Assembly (NCBI GenBank): GCA_963803165.1
Contig: CAWDLK010000003.1
Span: 62,001 to 126,000 of the forward strand
Source of the DNA: Changshengia sp963803165
GTDB lineage: Bacteria > Chloroflexota > Dormibacteria > Aeolococcales > Aeolococcaceae
DNA: 64,000 bases
Direction: 5' to 3'
The stretch's first letter is position 1. Each line of letters begins with the position of its first letter. The position numbers were made by a program, and so were the translations under genes. The notes beneath the pieces are model-generated. The model was given only the letters and a program-made list of their open reading frames with translations, ran no database searches and was not told the DNA's origin. Below are positions 49,341 through 58,026 of this stretch, one piece after another.

Positions 49341-50105
49341 ATGAACCCGGATCTCCAGTTTGCCCAGGAGCTCGCCGACATGGCCGACGCGATCGCCATG
49401 AGCCGCTGGCGGAGCCTCGACCTGCGGGTCGAGCGCAAGCCCGACCTCACCGAGGTCACCGAGGCCGACCGGAGGATCGAGGAGCTGATCCGCGAGCGGG
49501 TCGCCATCCAACGCCCCTCGGAGCGAGTGGTCGGCGAGGAGTACGGCGGCGACTTCGCCGACCTGAGCGGGGCGCGCTGGGTCGTCGACCCCATCGACGG
49601 GACCCGAAGCTTCATCCGCGGCTACGAGACGTGGGCCTGCCTCATCGCGCTCCAGCACGAGGGGAGCACGGTCGTCGCGGTCGCGTCGGTCCCCGCCCTC
49701 GGCCAGCGCTACGCCGCGGCGCGCGGCGAGGGGGCGACGGTCAACGGCGAGGCCATCCACGTCTCCTCCATCGACCGGGTGGACGCCGCCATGCTCGCCC
49801 ACACCAGCGTCTCCGGATTCGTCCGGGTGGGCATTGACGAGCGCCTCCGCTCCCTGGCGGGGCGCTGCTGGGACAGCCGGAGCATGGGCAACGCCCTCTC
49901 CCACCTCTCGGTGGCCCGGGGCACGGCCGACATCGGCTGGTCGGCGCGGGCCAACCTCTGGGACTTCGCCGCCCTGGCGCTCATCGTCGAAGAAGCCGGC
50001 GGCCGCTTCACCGACCGGAGCGGCAACTCGCCGGTCGGGGGGGCCGGGGTCTCCAGCAACGGGCTGCTGCACGAGCTGGCGCTGGAGGCCGCGGGGGTCG
50101 AGTAG
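49341..50105 (+). CDS. Histidinol-phosphatase/inositol monophosphatase family enzyme
   Basis: A 254-residue metal-dependent phosphatase from ATG 49341 (MNPDLQFAQELADMADAI). Motifs: VTEADRRIEELIRERVA, GEEYGGDF (metal Glu), WVVDPIDGTRSFIRGYETWA (metal Asps), and WSARANLWDFAALALIVEEA (last Asp region). Sequence is closest to HisN-type histidinol-phosphatases of actinobacteria, which finish histidine biosynthesis, but inositol phosphate or other sugar phosphate activity is possible. Cytosolic. Earlier in-frame start adds 23 residues of no similarity. Confidence 0.88.
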   Translation: MNPDLQFAQELADMADAIAMSRWRSLDLRVERKPDLTEVTEADRRIEELIRERVAIQRPSERVVGEEYGGDFADLSGARWVVDPIDGTRSFIRGYETWACLIALQHEGSTVVAVASVPALGQRYAAARGEGATVNGEAIHVSSIDRVDAAMLAHTSVSGFVRVGIDERLRSLAGRCWDSRSMGNALSHLSVARGTADIGWSARANLWDFAALALIVEEAGGRFTDRSGNSPVGGAGVSSNGLLHELALEAAGVE

Positions 50106-50491
50106 GGGCTGAGGGCGGGCGATCGGCTCCCCGCCGGGCCGGGTGCAGCCGGCTCCCTGTTGTTCGTTCGGGCGCTCCGTAGGATTTGGCGCGATGAACG
50201 CCTTCGTGGGCGTTCCGCAGGCTTCATGCAAGGATCAATCAATTCGTCACGAAATGTTCGTGACGAACAATCGCGTCGTGTCGAACAGGCCCGACGGCCA
50301 ATCCCGACCGTTGGCTCCCGCACCACAAGGCCGATCGGCCCCTGATGTTCGTGTCGGACGTCATGCGGTCACCGGCGACCCGGGCCCTTTCTCCACCATG
50401 CAGCTACAGCGGACAGTCAGTTCCTTGGTCATCGCGAGCATCGCGCCGGGAGGGGCGCGGCTCGGAGTGGCCGGCTGGGAGGACTCAAGCC
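50106..50491. other. 386-base intergenic stretch with a strong palindrome
   Basis: No credible gene lies between the HisN-like gene and the CWAVG-repeat gene; short frames here are Arg/Ser-rich. The region is less GC-rich than its surroundings around 50220-50290 and contains an 11-base-arm palindrome (50243-50267). A promoter for the exported repeat protein is expected here; GGGAGGA lies at 50477-50483 before its start. Confidence 0.5.
50243..50267. promoter_or_regulatory. Doubled TTCGTNACGAA palindrome
   Basis: TTCGTCACGAA (50243-50253), ATG spacer and TTCGTGACGAA (50257-50267). The two arms are exact reverse complements, and each arm is itself a palindrome around its central base. This gives two adjacent TTCGT-N-ACGAA sites 14 bases apart, the look of a cooperative repressor operator. 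No T-run follows, so a terminator is less likely. Confidence 0.6.
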
Positions 50492-51850
50492 ATGAGCGGA
50501 GAGCACCCATCCCGCGGGGGCTGGCGTGGACTGGCAGCCGCCGTGGCCGTCGCCGGCGGAGCGCTGCTGGTCGCGCCGCTGGCGGTCGGGGCGAGCACCA
50601 CGTGGACCCTGGCGACCAGCCCCAACCCGGGAACGTCGTCCAACACCCTGGCGGCGGTCACCTGCCCCAGCCCCACCGTGTGCTGGGCCGTGGGTCAGCA
50701 GACCGCCACCGGCGACCCAAGCCAGACGCTCATCGAGGAGTGGAACGGCACCTCATGGTCAACCGTCACCAGCGGCAACATCAACGCCGAGGGCGGGGCG
50801 CTGCAGGGCAACCAGCTCGACGCCGTCTCCTGTGACAGCACCACCGACTGCTGGGCCGTGGGTAGGTACAGGGTCGGCAGCGACGACCTCCCCCTGGGTG
50901 AGCACTGGAACGGATCGGCGTGGACCGCATCGGCGCTTCCAGAGTTCACCGGGGACCCGGCACCAGTGGGCGACTACGTCCTCGAGGGGATCTCCTGCTC
51001 CGATGCCACTGACTGCTGGGCGGTGGGGTACTTTGGCCTGAACGGCGCCGGCAACCTCGCCACCCTGATGGAGCAGTGGGCCAGCGGCACGTGGTCGATC
51101 CTGACCTCAGGCGGCCCCGGCTTCTACAACGGCATCTCCTGCGTGAATGCGAGCGACTGCTACCCGGTGGGCGGCACGCAGGGCGTGAGCCCAGCGGAGA
51201 TGCTCGTCGCGAGCTGGGACGGTCACAGCTGGCAAGGAGTCGGCACCACCAACCAGGGTTCGGGCGACAACGTCCTCGATGGCATCTCGTGCACCGGTGC
51301 CTCCTACTGCTGGGCGGTCGGCTACTACTCCGCAACCGAAGGCGGCACCAACCAGGACCTGTTCCTCAATTACGACGGGACGACTTGGACCTCGTCCGCC
51401 GTCAGCACCGCCAACGAGAACTCGCCGTCCGAGAAGAACAACCTCCTGTCGGGCCTCAGCTGCACCAGCGCCAGCGCCTGCTGGGCGGTGGGCAGCGACG
51501 AGATCGGTGACGCGAGCGCGACCCTCGTCGACGCCTGGGACGGCACCGCGTGGTCGCTGGTGGCGGACACCCCCAACGGCGGCGGTACCGAGAACAGCGA
51601 GCTGCTCGGCGTGGCCTGCGGCGACAGCGACCACTGCGCGGCGGTGGGCGACTACGGGTTCGAAGACCCGACGCTGATCCTCATGTACACGGCGGCCGAG
51701 TCCGCCCCCGTCCCCGCGAGCGGGGCGGGCGCGCCCGGCACCGGCGGTGGCTCCGAGTTGGGCACCGTCATCCTGGGCACCGGCGTGGCGGCGCTCCTTG
51801 CCTTCGCCGGGACCGGGTTGATCGAGAGGCGCCGAGCCGGAGAGCGCTGA
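50492..51850 (+). CDS. Exported protein with seven C-x5-C-W-A-V-G repeats and C-terminal anchor
   Basis: A 452-residue protein from ATG 50492. A signal segment (LAAAVAVAGGALLVAPLAVG) is followed by seven repeats of the same type as the lipoprotein at 31589-32866: CPSPTVCWAVG, CDSTTDCWAVG, CSDATDCWAVG, CVNASDCYPVG, CTGASYCWAVG, CTSASACWAVG, CGDSDHCAAVG, each spaced ~55 residues. A Gly/Ser/Pro linker and a C-terminal membrane helix (ELGTVILGTGVAALLAFAGT) with a basic R-R-R tail anchor it. Probably a seven-bladed, disulfide-stapled propeller on the cell surface. Ligand unknown. Confidence 0.82.
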   Translation: MSGEHPSRGGWRGLAAAVAVAGGALLVAPLAVGASTTWTLATSPNPGTSSNTLAAVTCPSPTVCWAVGQQTATGDPSQTLIEEWNGTSWSTVTSGNINAEGGALQGNQLDAVSCDSTTDCWAVGRYRVGSDDLPLGEHWNGSAWTASALPEFTGDPAPVGDYVLEGISCSDATDCWAVGYFGLNGAGNLATLMEQWASGTWSILTSGGPGFYNGISCVNASDCYPVGGTQGVSPAEMLVASWDGHSWQGVGTTNQGSGDNVLDGISCTGASYCWAVGYYSATEGGTNQDLFLNYDGTTWTSSAVSTANENSPSEKNNLLSGLSCTSASACWAVGSDEIGDASATLVDAWDGTAWSLVADTPNGGGTENSELLGVACGDSDHCAAVGDYGFEDPTLILMYTAAESAPVPASGAGAPGTGGGSELGTVILGTGVAALLAFAGTGLIERRRAGER

Positions 51851-51871
51851 TCGCGCCCGCCCGGACCGGGC

Positions 51872-53494
51872 TCAGTCGACCTCGAGGCGGACGAGGCGGC
51901 GGATCTCGAGGCTCCCCTGCGCCTCGAGGCGGCGGATCACCTTCTTGTCCTGCTTGCCCACCGAGGTCTTGGGGATCTCGGCGACGAAGGCCCACGAGTC
52001 GGGCAGCCAGAAGCGGGCCACCTTGTCGCTCAGGTACTCGCGCAGCTCCTCGGGCTCGGCCGACTGCCCCGGCTTGAAGGCGATCACCGCCAGGGGCCGC
52101 TCCTGCCAGTGCTCGTCGGTGATGCCGATGACCGCGGCGTCGAGCACCGCGGGATGGGCCATCAGCTGGTTCTCCAGCTCGACCGAGCTGATCCACTCGC
52201 CCCCGGACTTGATCACGTCCTTGGTCCGGTCGGTGATCTGAACGTAGCCACGCTCATCGACGTGGCCGACGTCGCCGGTGCGCAACCAGCCGTCGTGGAA
52301 GCGCTCGGGAGCGTCGACCCCGTAGTAGCTGCCGGTGACCCACGGCCCGCGCACCTCGATCTCCCCCACCGCCACGCCGTCCCAGGGCAGCACCTCCCCG
52401 CCGGCACCGGTGATGCGCAGGTCCACGCCGGCCACCGCACGGCCGGTCTTGGCGCGGTAATGCCAGTAGAGGGGGTCGTCCTCGGTCATCCCGGCGGGCG
52501 GATAGGCGACGGTGCCGAGAGGGCTGGTCTCGGTCATGCCCCAGGCCTGGACGAGGGGGAACCAGCGCTGGTAGGAGCGCATCAGGCTGGTGGGCACCGC
52601 CGAGCCGCCGCAGATGCCGAGGCGGACGAAGCCGAGGTCGGCCCCCGCGGCCTGGGCGGCCATCAGCAGACCCTGGAAGAGGGTGGGGACGCCGGCCACG
52701 AAGGTGGGCCGCTCCTGGAGGAGGAAGGAGAGAAGCGGCTGGGGCTGGAGGAAGCGCTCCGGGAGGAGGAGGTCGGCCCCGATCGCCCAGGCGCTGTAGG
52801 GGATGCCCCAGGCCAGGACGTGGAACATCGGGACGATGGGCAGCAGCCGGTCCACGTCGGTGCAGCCGAAATCCGCGGAGATGGCGCGCGAGTGCAGCCA
52901 GATGGCGCGGTGGCTGTAGACGACCCCCTTCGGGTCGCCGGTGGTGCCGGTCGTGTAGCACATCGCCGCCGCCTGCCTCTCGTCCAGCTGCGGCCAGTCA
53001 CGGAGCGGCGCCGACCCGGTGACCAGCTCCTCGTAGTCGACGACGTCGCCCAGCCCGGCGGTGTCGCCGGCGCCCACCACCACCACCTTCTCGAGGGTGG
53101 TGAGCTGGGGCCGGATGGCGGCGAGCAGCGGCAGCAGGCCGGCGTCGGCGATCACCACCCGGTCGCCGCCGTGGTTGACGATGAAGGCGAGCTGCGCCGG
53201 TGCCAGGCGCAGGTTGAGGGTGTGCAGCACCGCCCCCAGGCAGGGGATGGCGAGGTAGGCCTCGAGGTGCTGCTGGTGATTCCAGCAGAGCGTCCCCACC
53301 CGGTCACCGGGGCCGATCCCGAGGCGCCGGAGCCCGGTCGCGAGCCGTGCGGCGCGCTCGGCGACGTCGGCGAAGCCGGAGCGTCGCGAGGACTCGCCCT
53401 CGAAGGTCACGACCTGACTGCCCGGGAAGAGTGTCCGGCCTCGCTGGAGGATGTCGGTGAGGGTGAGCGGCGCCTCCTGCATCGTGCTCTTCAT
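51872..53494 (-). CDS. Long-chain acyl-CoA synthetase (AMP-binding)
   Basis: A 540-residue adenylate-forming enzyme from ATG 53492-53494, with AGGAG upstream. Motifs: AMP-binding P-loop MCYTTGTTGDPKGVVYSHRA, AWGMTETSPLGTVAYPPAG, adenylation YYGVDAPERFHDGWLRTGDV and GHVDERGYVQITDRTKDVIK, SGGEWISSVELEN, and C-terminal PKTSVGKQDKKVIRRLEAQ with the catalytic Lys. Activates medium- or long-chain fatty acids with ATP and CoA. Cytosolic. Alone on its strand; a downstream thiolase on the other strand may belong to the same fatty-acid context. Confidence 0.93.
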   Translation of the reverse strand: MKSTMQEAPLTLTDILQRGRTLFPGSQVVTFEGESSRRSGFADVAERAARLATGLRRLGIGPGDRVGTLCWNHQQHLEAYLAIPCLGAVLHTLNLRLAPAQLAFIVNHGGDRVVIADAGLLPLLAAIRPQLTTLEKVVVVGAGDTAGLGDVVDYEELVTGSAPLRDWPQLDERQAAAMCYTTGTTGDPKGVVYSHRAIWLHSRAISADFGCTDVDRLLPIVPMFHVLAWGIPYSAWAIGADLLLPERFLQPQPLLSFLLQERPTFVAGVPTLFQGLLMAAQAAGADLGFVRLGICGGSAVPTSLMRSYQRWFPLVQAWGMTETSPLGTVAYPPAGMTEDDPLYWHYRAKTGRAVAGVDLRITGAGGEVLPWDGVAVGEIEVRGPWVTGSYYGVDAPERFHDGWLRTGDVGHVDERGYVQITDRTKDVIKSGGEWISSVELENQLMAHPAVLDAAVIGITDEHWQERPLAVIAFKPGQSAEPEELREYLSDKVARFWLPDSWAFVAEIPKTSVGKQDKKVIRRLEAQGSLEIRRLVRLEVD

Positions 53495-53585
53495 CGCTTC
53501 AGCTCCTCGGCAGCAATCCCGGCCCTGGCGGGCGGCCAGGGCGCGTCCATGATGCTCCCGGCCACGACGGCCGTCGAGATTCGGA

Positions 53586-54380
53586 TCAGGAGAGGAAGTC
53601 GCGGAGGACCGGGAGGAGCCTCTCCGGATGGGCCTGGGGAGCACCGTGGTCAACTCCCTCGATGGTCACGTGCCGTGCCCCGGGGATCGCGGCCGCGACC
53701 GCGCGGGTGCCGGGCAGCATCCAGGCCATGCTCGCCGTTCCGGCGATCACCAGGGTGGGCACCGGGATCTCGGCAAGGAGCTCCACCGGCAGGGCGTTGC
53801 CGGGGCCGGTGATCTCCACGTCGTACGGCAGGGTGTGGGCGAGCGCCACCAGGCCCGCCCACATCTCGGTCCCCCGGAGGCCCTGGATCACCGGTGCCGG
53901 GAGGCCGATGGCCTCGCTCTGGAAGAGGGCCACGGCGTCGTCGCGACGACCCTCGGCGAGCAGGCCGCGCAGCCGCTCCGCGAGGTCCGCGCCGGGACGG
54001 GGGAACCCCTCGGGGATGAAGGGCGGTTCGTACGCCGCCACCCGGTCGACCGGAGCGCCCGACCGGGCGGCGTCCAGGGCGAGGATGCCGCCCGACGAGT
54101 GTCCGAAGAGGCGGGCACGCCCTCCGAGGAGCCGGATCAGCGCGGTGAGGTCCTCGACCTCCCGCTCCACGGCGTAGGCGCCGGCGTCGCCACTGTCGCC
54201 GCGCCCACGGCGGTCATAGGCGACCACCGTGAGGTGCGGCGCCAGGAGCGCAGCGAGCCCTGCGGCGGAGGCACGGGTGGCGAAGGCGCCGCCGATCAGG
54301 ACGAGTGGTGGCCCCTGGCCACGGCGCTCGAAGGCGATGGCGGTGCCGTCCGCCGAGGTGGCGGTCTCGAATGTGCTCAT
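53586..54380 (-). CDS. Alpha/beta hydrolase
   Basis: A 264-residue hydrolase from ATG 54378-54380 (MSTFETATSADGTAIAFERR). Catalytic nucleophile Ser in ARLFGHSSGGILALDAAR (G-x-S-x-G), oxyanion-side GGAFATR, cofactor-free fold, Asp candidate in VIAGTASMAWMLPGTRAVA region weak, His in VTIEGVDHGAPQAHPERLLP. The sequence fits the TAP-like/epoxide hydrolase-like group. Substrate unknown. Facing away from the next gene, which encodes a second alpha/beta hydrolase on the other strand. Confidence 0.88.
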   Translation of the reverse strand: MSTFETATSADGTAIAFERRGQGPPLVLIGGAFATRASAAGLAALLAPHLTVVAYDRRGRGDSGDAGAYAVEREVEDLTALIRLLGGRARLFGHSSGGILALDAARSGAPVDRVAAYEPPFIPEGFPRPGADLAERLRGLLAEGRRDDAVALFQSEAIGLPAPVIQGLRGTEMWAGLVALAHTLPYDVEITGPGNALPVELLAEIPVPTLVIAGTASMAWMLPGTRAVAAAIPGARHVTIEGVDHGAPQAHPERLLPVLRDFLS

Positions 54381-54458
54381 CGCTCGCTGATCTCCCTGGT
54401 ATGGGCCGGCGCGACGGTGGTCTCGGTCCTCGGATGCACATGCTAGATTGGCCCGGCA

Positions 54459-55238
54459 ATGGGCCCGCGCCGGTCGACGCTCGTCTTCGTGCACGGCATG
54501 TACATGAACGCCCGGAGCTGGGCGCCCTGGGTCGAGCGCGCCGAGGCGGCGGGCTTCGACTGCGTGGCCCCGTCGTGGCCGTATCACGACGGCGAGCCGG
54601 AGGCGCTGCGCCGCCACATCGACCCCCGGCTCGGGGCGCTGACCTTCGGCCGCGTGGTCGAGCACCTCCAGACCGTCGTCCGCAGCCTCGACGGCCCGCC
54701 GCTGGTGATCGGCCACTCGATCGGCGGGCTGGTGGTCCAGCGCCTCGTCAACGACGGGCTGGTCCGCGCCGGAGTGGCCATCAGCTCGGCGCCGGCTCGG
54801 GGCATCGTCACGCTGAGTCCGCACTTCCTGCGGGCCAACCTCCCCCACGTGAACCCCCTCGCCGGCAACCGGCCGGTGGTGATGACCCGAGCGCGCTTCC
54901 ACTACACCTTCTGCAACACGATGAGCCGTGGGGCGAGCGACCGGGCCTTCGAGGAATACGTGGTGCCGGAGAGCCGGAACGTTCCGCGCAGCACGCTCGG
55001 ACGGAGCGGCAGGATCGTCTTCCGTCGCGACCATGGACCGCTGCTCTTCATCGCCGGCGACTTCGACCACCTCTGCCCGCTCCGGCTGGTGGCGCGCAAC
55101 GCCATGGCGTACCGGAGCTCCCCCAGCCCCGCCCGCCTGCGGGCCTTCCCCGGGCGCTCCCACCTCATCTGCAACCAGGAGGGGTGGGAGGAGGTCGCCG
55201 ACGCCGCCTTCGCCTTCCTCCACACCGCGGTCACCTGA
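54459..55238 (+). CDS. Alpha/beta hydrolase
   Basis: A 259-residue hydrolase beginning STLVFVHGMYMNARSWAPWV, a lipase-like oxyanion strand. The nucleophile is Ser in LVIGHSIGGLVVQRLV; the acid is Asp in IAGDFDHLCPLRL; the His is in FPGRSHLICNQEGWEEVAD. It resembles bacterial esterases/lysophospholipases. No signal peptide, so cytosolic. Starts at ATG 54459. Divergent from the other alpha/beta hydrolase, with about 80 bases between. Confidence 0.87.
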   Translation: MGPRRSTLVFVHGMYMNARSWAPWVERAEAAGFDCVAPSWPYHDGEPEALRRHIDPRLGALTFGRVVEHLQTVVRSLDGPPLVIGHSIGGLVVQRLVNDGLVRAGVAISSAPARGIVTLSPHFLRANLPHVNPLAGNRPVVMTRARFHYTFCNTMSRGASDRAFEEYVVPESRNVPRSTLGRSGRIVFRRDHGPLLFIAGDFDHLCPLRLVARNAMAYRSSPSPARLRAFPGRSHLICNQEGWEEVADAAFAFLHTAVT

Positions 55239-55360
55239 CGCGACTCCCGGGTGAGCGGCGGCCGGCAACGGGCGAGGCCGGGCTGCTACGGTCGCGAGCA
55301 TGAGCCCGGAGCCACCCGCCCTCGCCGAGACGCTCTCCCCCGCCATCCCGGAGACGGCGG

Positions 55361-56524
55361 GTGCCTGAGCCCGTGGTCGTCGCCTGCGGGCGCTCCCCGA
55401 TCGGCCGGGCCTTCAAGGGATCGCTGGTCGACTGGCGGCCGGACGACCTCGCCGCGCTGGTCGTCGAGAGGGTCCTCGAGCGCGTGCCCGCGCTCGACCG
55501 GAGCGCCGTCGACGACCTGATCTGCGGGTGCGGCCTGCCCGGAGGCGAGCAGGGATTCAACCTGGGGCGGATCGTCTCCGTCCTCACCCGGCTCGACTGT
55601 CCCGGCACCACCATCACCCGCTACTGCGCGTCCTCACTGCAGAGCACCCGGATGGCGGCCCACGCGATCCGCGCCGGGGAGGGCGACGTCTTCCTCTCGG
55701 TGGGGGTGGAGTCCGTGACCCGGTACCAGAACGGCACCAGCGACATGCCGCAGTGCCGCAACCCCCGGCTCGAACCGGGCAACCCCGACGGGTACCCGGA
55801 CGTCTACATCCAGATGGGCGAGACCGCCGAGATCGTCGCCGAGCGCGAGCAGGTCTCGCGCGAGGAGATGGATCGCTTTGCCCTGCGCTCCCAGGAGCGC
55901 GCCGTGGCGGCGCAGGACACGGGCTTCTCGGCCCGCGAGATCGTGCCCGTTCCCCTCGCCGGGGGGATGGCCATGACTGCGGACGACGGCCCCCGGCGCG
56001 ACACCTCGCTGGAGAGGCTGGCCACCCTCGAGCCAGCCTTCCGGGCCGGGGGGCGGGTGACCGCAGGGAACTCCTGCCCGCTCAACGACGGCGCGGCGGC
56101 GGTGGTGGTGATGAGCGACAGCCGCGCCCGGGAGCTGGAGATCCCGGCCCTCGCCCGCATCGTCTCCACCGGGCTCTCCGCCCTCGAGCCGGAGCGGATG
56201 GGTCTGGGCCCGATCGAGGCCTCGCGCCAGGCGCTGGCCCGGGCCGGGATGACCGTCCACGACGTCGACCTCATCGAGATCAACGAAGCGTTCGCCGCCC
56301 AGGTCATCCCCTCGGCGCGCGGGCTGGGCCTCGACCCCTTCGACGACCGGCTCAACCCCCACGGAGGGGCCATCGCGCTCGGCCACCCCTTCGGCATGAC
56401 CGGGGTCCGCATCCTCTGCACCCTGCTCAACGGCCTGGAGGCCACCGGCGGGCAGATCGGCCTCGAGACCATGTGCGTGGGCGGGGGGATGGGGATGGCG
56501 ATGATCGTGGAGCGGCTCGGCTGA
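55361..56524 (+). CDS. Acetyl-CoA acyltransferase (thiolase)
   Basis: A 387-residue thiolase with a GTG start. The acyl-carrying Cys is in ITRYCASSLQSTRMAAHAIR; the GHP motif is LNPHGGAIALGHPFGMTGVR; the second catalytic Cys is in GLETMCVGGGMGMAMI. The N-terminus VVVACGRSPIGRAFKGSLVD is standard. It cleaves 3-ketoacyl-CoA or condenses acetyl-CoA in fatty-acid metabolism. Consistent with the acyl-CoA synthetase 2 kb upstream, though on the opposite strand. Cytosolic. Confidence 0.95.
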   Translation: MPEPVVVACGRSPIGRAFKGSLVDWRPDDLAALVVERVLERVPALDRSAVDDLICGCGLPGGEQGFNLGRIVSVLTRLDCPGTTITRYCASSLQSTRMAAHAIRAGEGDVFLSVGVESVTRYQNGTSDMPQCRNPRLEPGNPDGYPDVYIQMGETAEIVAEREQVSREEMDRFALRSQERAVAAQDTGFSAREIVPVPLAGGMAMTADDGPRRDTSLERLATLEPAFRAGGRVTAGNSCPLNDGAAAVVVMSDSRARELEIPALARIVSTGLSALEPERMGLGPIEASRQALARAGMTVHDVDLIEINEAFAAQVIPSARGLGLDPFDDRLNPHGGAIALGHPFGMTGVRILCTLLNGLEATGGQIGLETMCVGGGMGMAMIVERLG

Positions 56525-56675
56525 GCTCCGGACTGCGCCCGGGACTGCCGCCCCCCAATTCGGGAGTAACCCCGCAGCGGAGCACCGGCGTTAATCTAGG
56601 GCGAGGGAAGCGCCGGGGGAGCGGCGCGACCCGGGCCGAATTCACACCCGAATCGGACGTCAGGCTGGAGGAGCG

Positions 56676-57992
56676 ATGCGTTCGGTGATTCGACGGCACG
56701 CCTGCCTGGTCCTGCTGGGGATGGCCGCCGTGGCCGCCACGGCGTGCAGCCCGACGCGCCCCGCCTCGACGCCGACGCCGACCCCGACCCCGGCCGACCA
56801 GCCCTCCTCCCCGAGCCAGCTCGCGGACGCCGGACCACCGTCGTTGGCCGTCACCCCCGCCGACGGCGCCGGCGGCGTCCTCCTCGACTCCCCCATCCAG
56901 GTGATCGCGGACAACGCGACGGTCAGCACCGTCGCGGTCACGGAGAACGGCGGCGCGGTGAGCCTCGACTGGACCAGCGAGGACAGCGGAACGGAGTGGA
57001 TCTACACCGGCGGCCTCGACCTCAACTCCAGCTACGCGATCACGGCCACCGCGGTGAGCGGCGGCGGCGGCGGCGGCGAAACGGTCACCTCCTCGACCTT
57101 CCACACCATGTCCGGTGCTCGGCGCCTGCTGACCACGGTGCTGGACATGAGCGGCGGCCAGACCGTGGGCGTGGGGATGCCCATCGAGCTGGAGTTCAAC
57201 ACCGCCATCCCCGCGGCGTACCGCTCCGGGATCATCGCCCACATCGCCGTGGTCAGCGACCCGCCCCAGCCGGGAGGCTGGTACTGGGTCGACGGCGAGG
57301 ACGTGCACTACCGGCCGGAGAGCTTCTGGCAGACCGGCACGGCGGTCACCGTCGACGCCGAGCTCAACGGCGTGGACGCCGGCAACGGCTACTGGGGTCT
57401 GGGCAACTGGAGCATGAGCTTCGGGATCGGCCCGGCCCACCTCACCGTCGTCAACACGCAGACCCGCCAGATGCAGCTCTATGACGGCAACTCGGCGAGC
57501 ACCGGGACGCTGCTCGACACCTGGCCGACCAACACCGGGAAGCCGAGCTTCGACACCATCGACGGGACCCTGGTGGTGCTCGCCCACCTGCCGGTCGTCT
57601 TCATGCAATCGTGCCCCACCTTCAGGACCGCCGCGGCCTGCATCCCGGGGGGCTCCGAGTACTACGCCGAGAACGTCTACGACGACACCGCCGTCTCCAG
57701 CGACGGGTACTTCATCCACGCCGCCCCCTGGGTGTGCTCAGGGGACACCTGCAGCCTCTGGCCGTACGGCGACGTCAACAGCTCCCACGGCTGCATCAAC
57801 CTGAGCACGGCACACGCGGTCACCTACTACGGCTGGAGCCAGGTGGGCGACCCGGTCGAGGTGACCGGCAGCCCGCAGCAGGCCACGTACGGCGACGGCG
57901 AGGGCGATTGGCAGACGCCGTGGAGCGACTACCTCCCGGGCGGAGAGGCCATCCCCCCGGTCGCGCTCCCCGCGGCGGCCACGACGGCGTAG
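56676..57992 (+). CDS. L,D-transpeptidase with Ig-like domains, lipoprotein
   Basis: A 438-residue exported enzyme. The signal peptide ends in VAATACSPT (lipobox Cys). A Thr/Pro spacer is followed by two Ig-like domains (about 45-150 and 150-260) and the YkuD catalytic domain, which contains the His in YFIHAAPWVCSG and the nucleophilic Cys in SSHGCINLSTAHAV. This is the LdtMt2-like architecture that makes 3-3 crosslinks in peptidoglycan. A Cys pair (QSCPTF, AACIPG) may form a disulfide in a loop. Starts at ATG 56676. Confidence 0.93.
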   Translation: MRSVIRRHACLVLLGMAAVAATACSPTRPASTPTPTPTPADQPSSPSQLADAGPPSLAVTPADGAGGVLLDSPIQVIADNATVSTVAVTENGGAVSLDWTSEDSGTEWIYTGGLDLNSSYAITATAVSGGGGGGETVTSSTFHTMSGARRLLTTVLDMSGGQTVGVGMPIELEFNTAIPAAYRSGIIAHIAVVSDPPQPGGWYWVDGEDVHYRPESFWQTGTAVTVDAELNGVDAGNGYWGLGNWSMSFGIGPAHLTVVNTQTRQMQLYDGNSASTGTLLDTWPTNTGKPSFDTIDGTLVVLAHLPVVFMQSCPTFRTAAACIPGGSEYYAENVYDDTAVSSDGYFIHAAPWVCSGDTCSLWPYGDVNSSHGCINLSTAHAVTYYGWSQVGDPVEVTGSPQQATYGDGEGDWQTPWSDYLPGGEAIPPVALPAAATTA

Positions 57993-58026
57993 GCGGCCAC
58001 CGCCACATCGGCCGGGCGAGCTCCGA

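Noticed and set aside
50160..50345. 61-codon frame across the double palindrome
   Set aside because: Arg-rich, no motifs, and its middle is the inverted repeat; more likely regulatory DNA.
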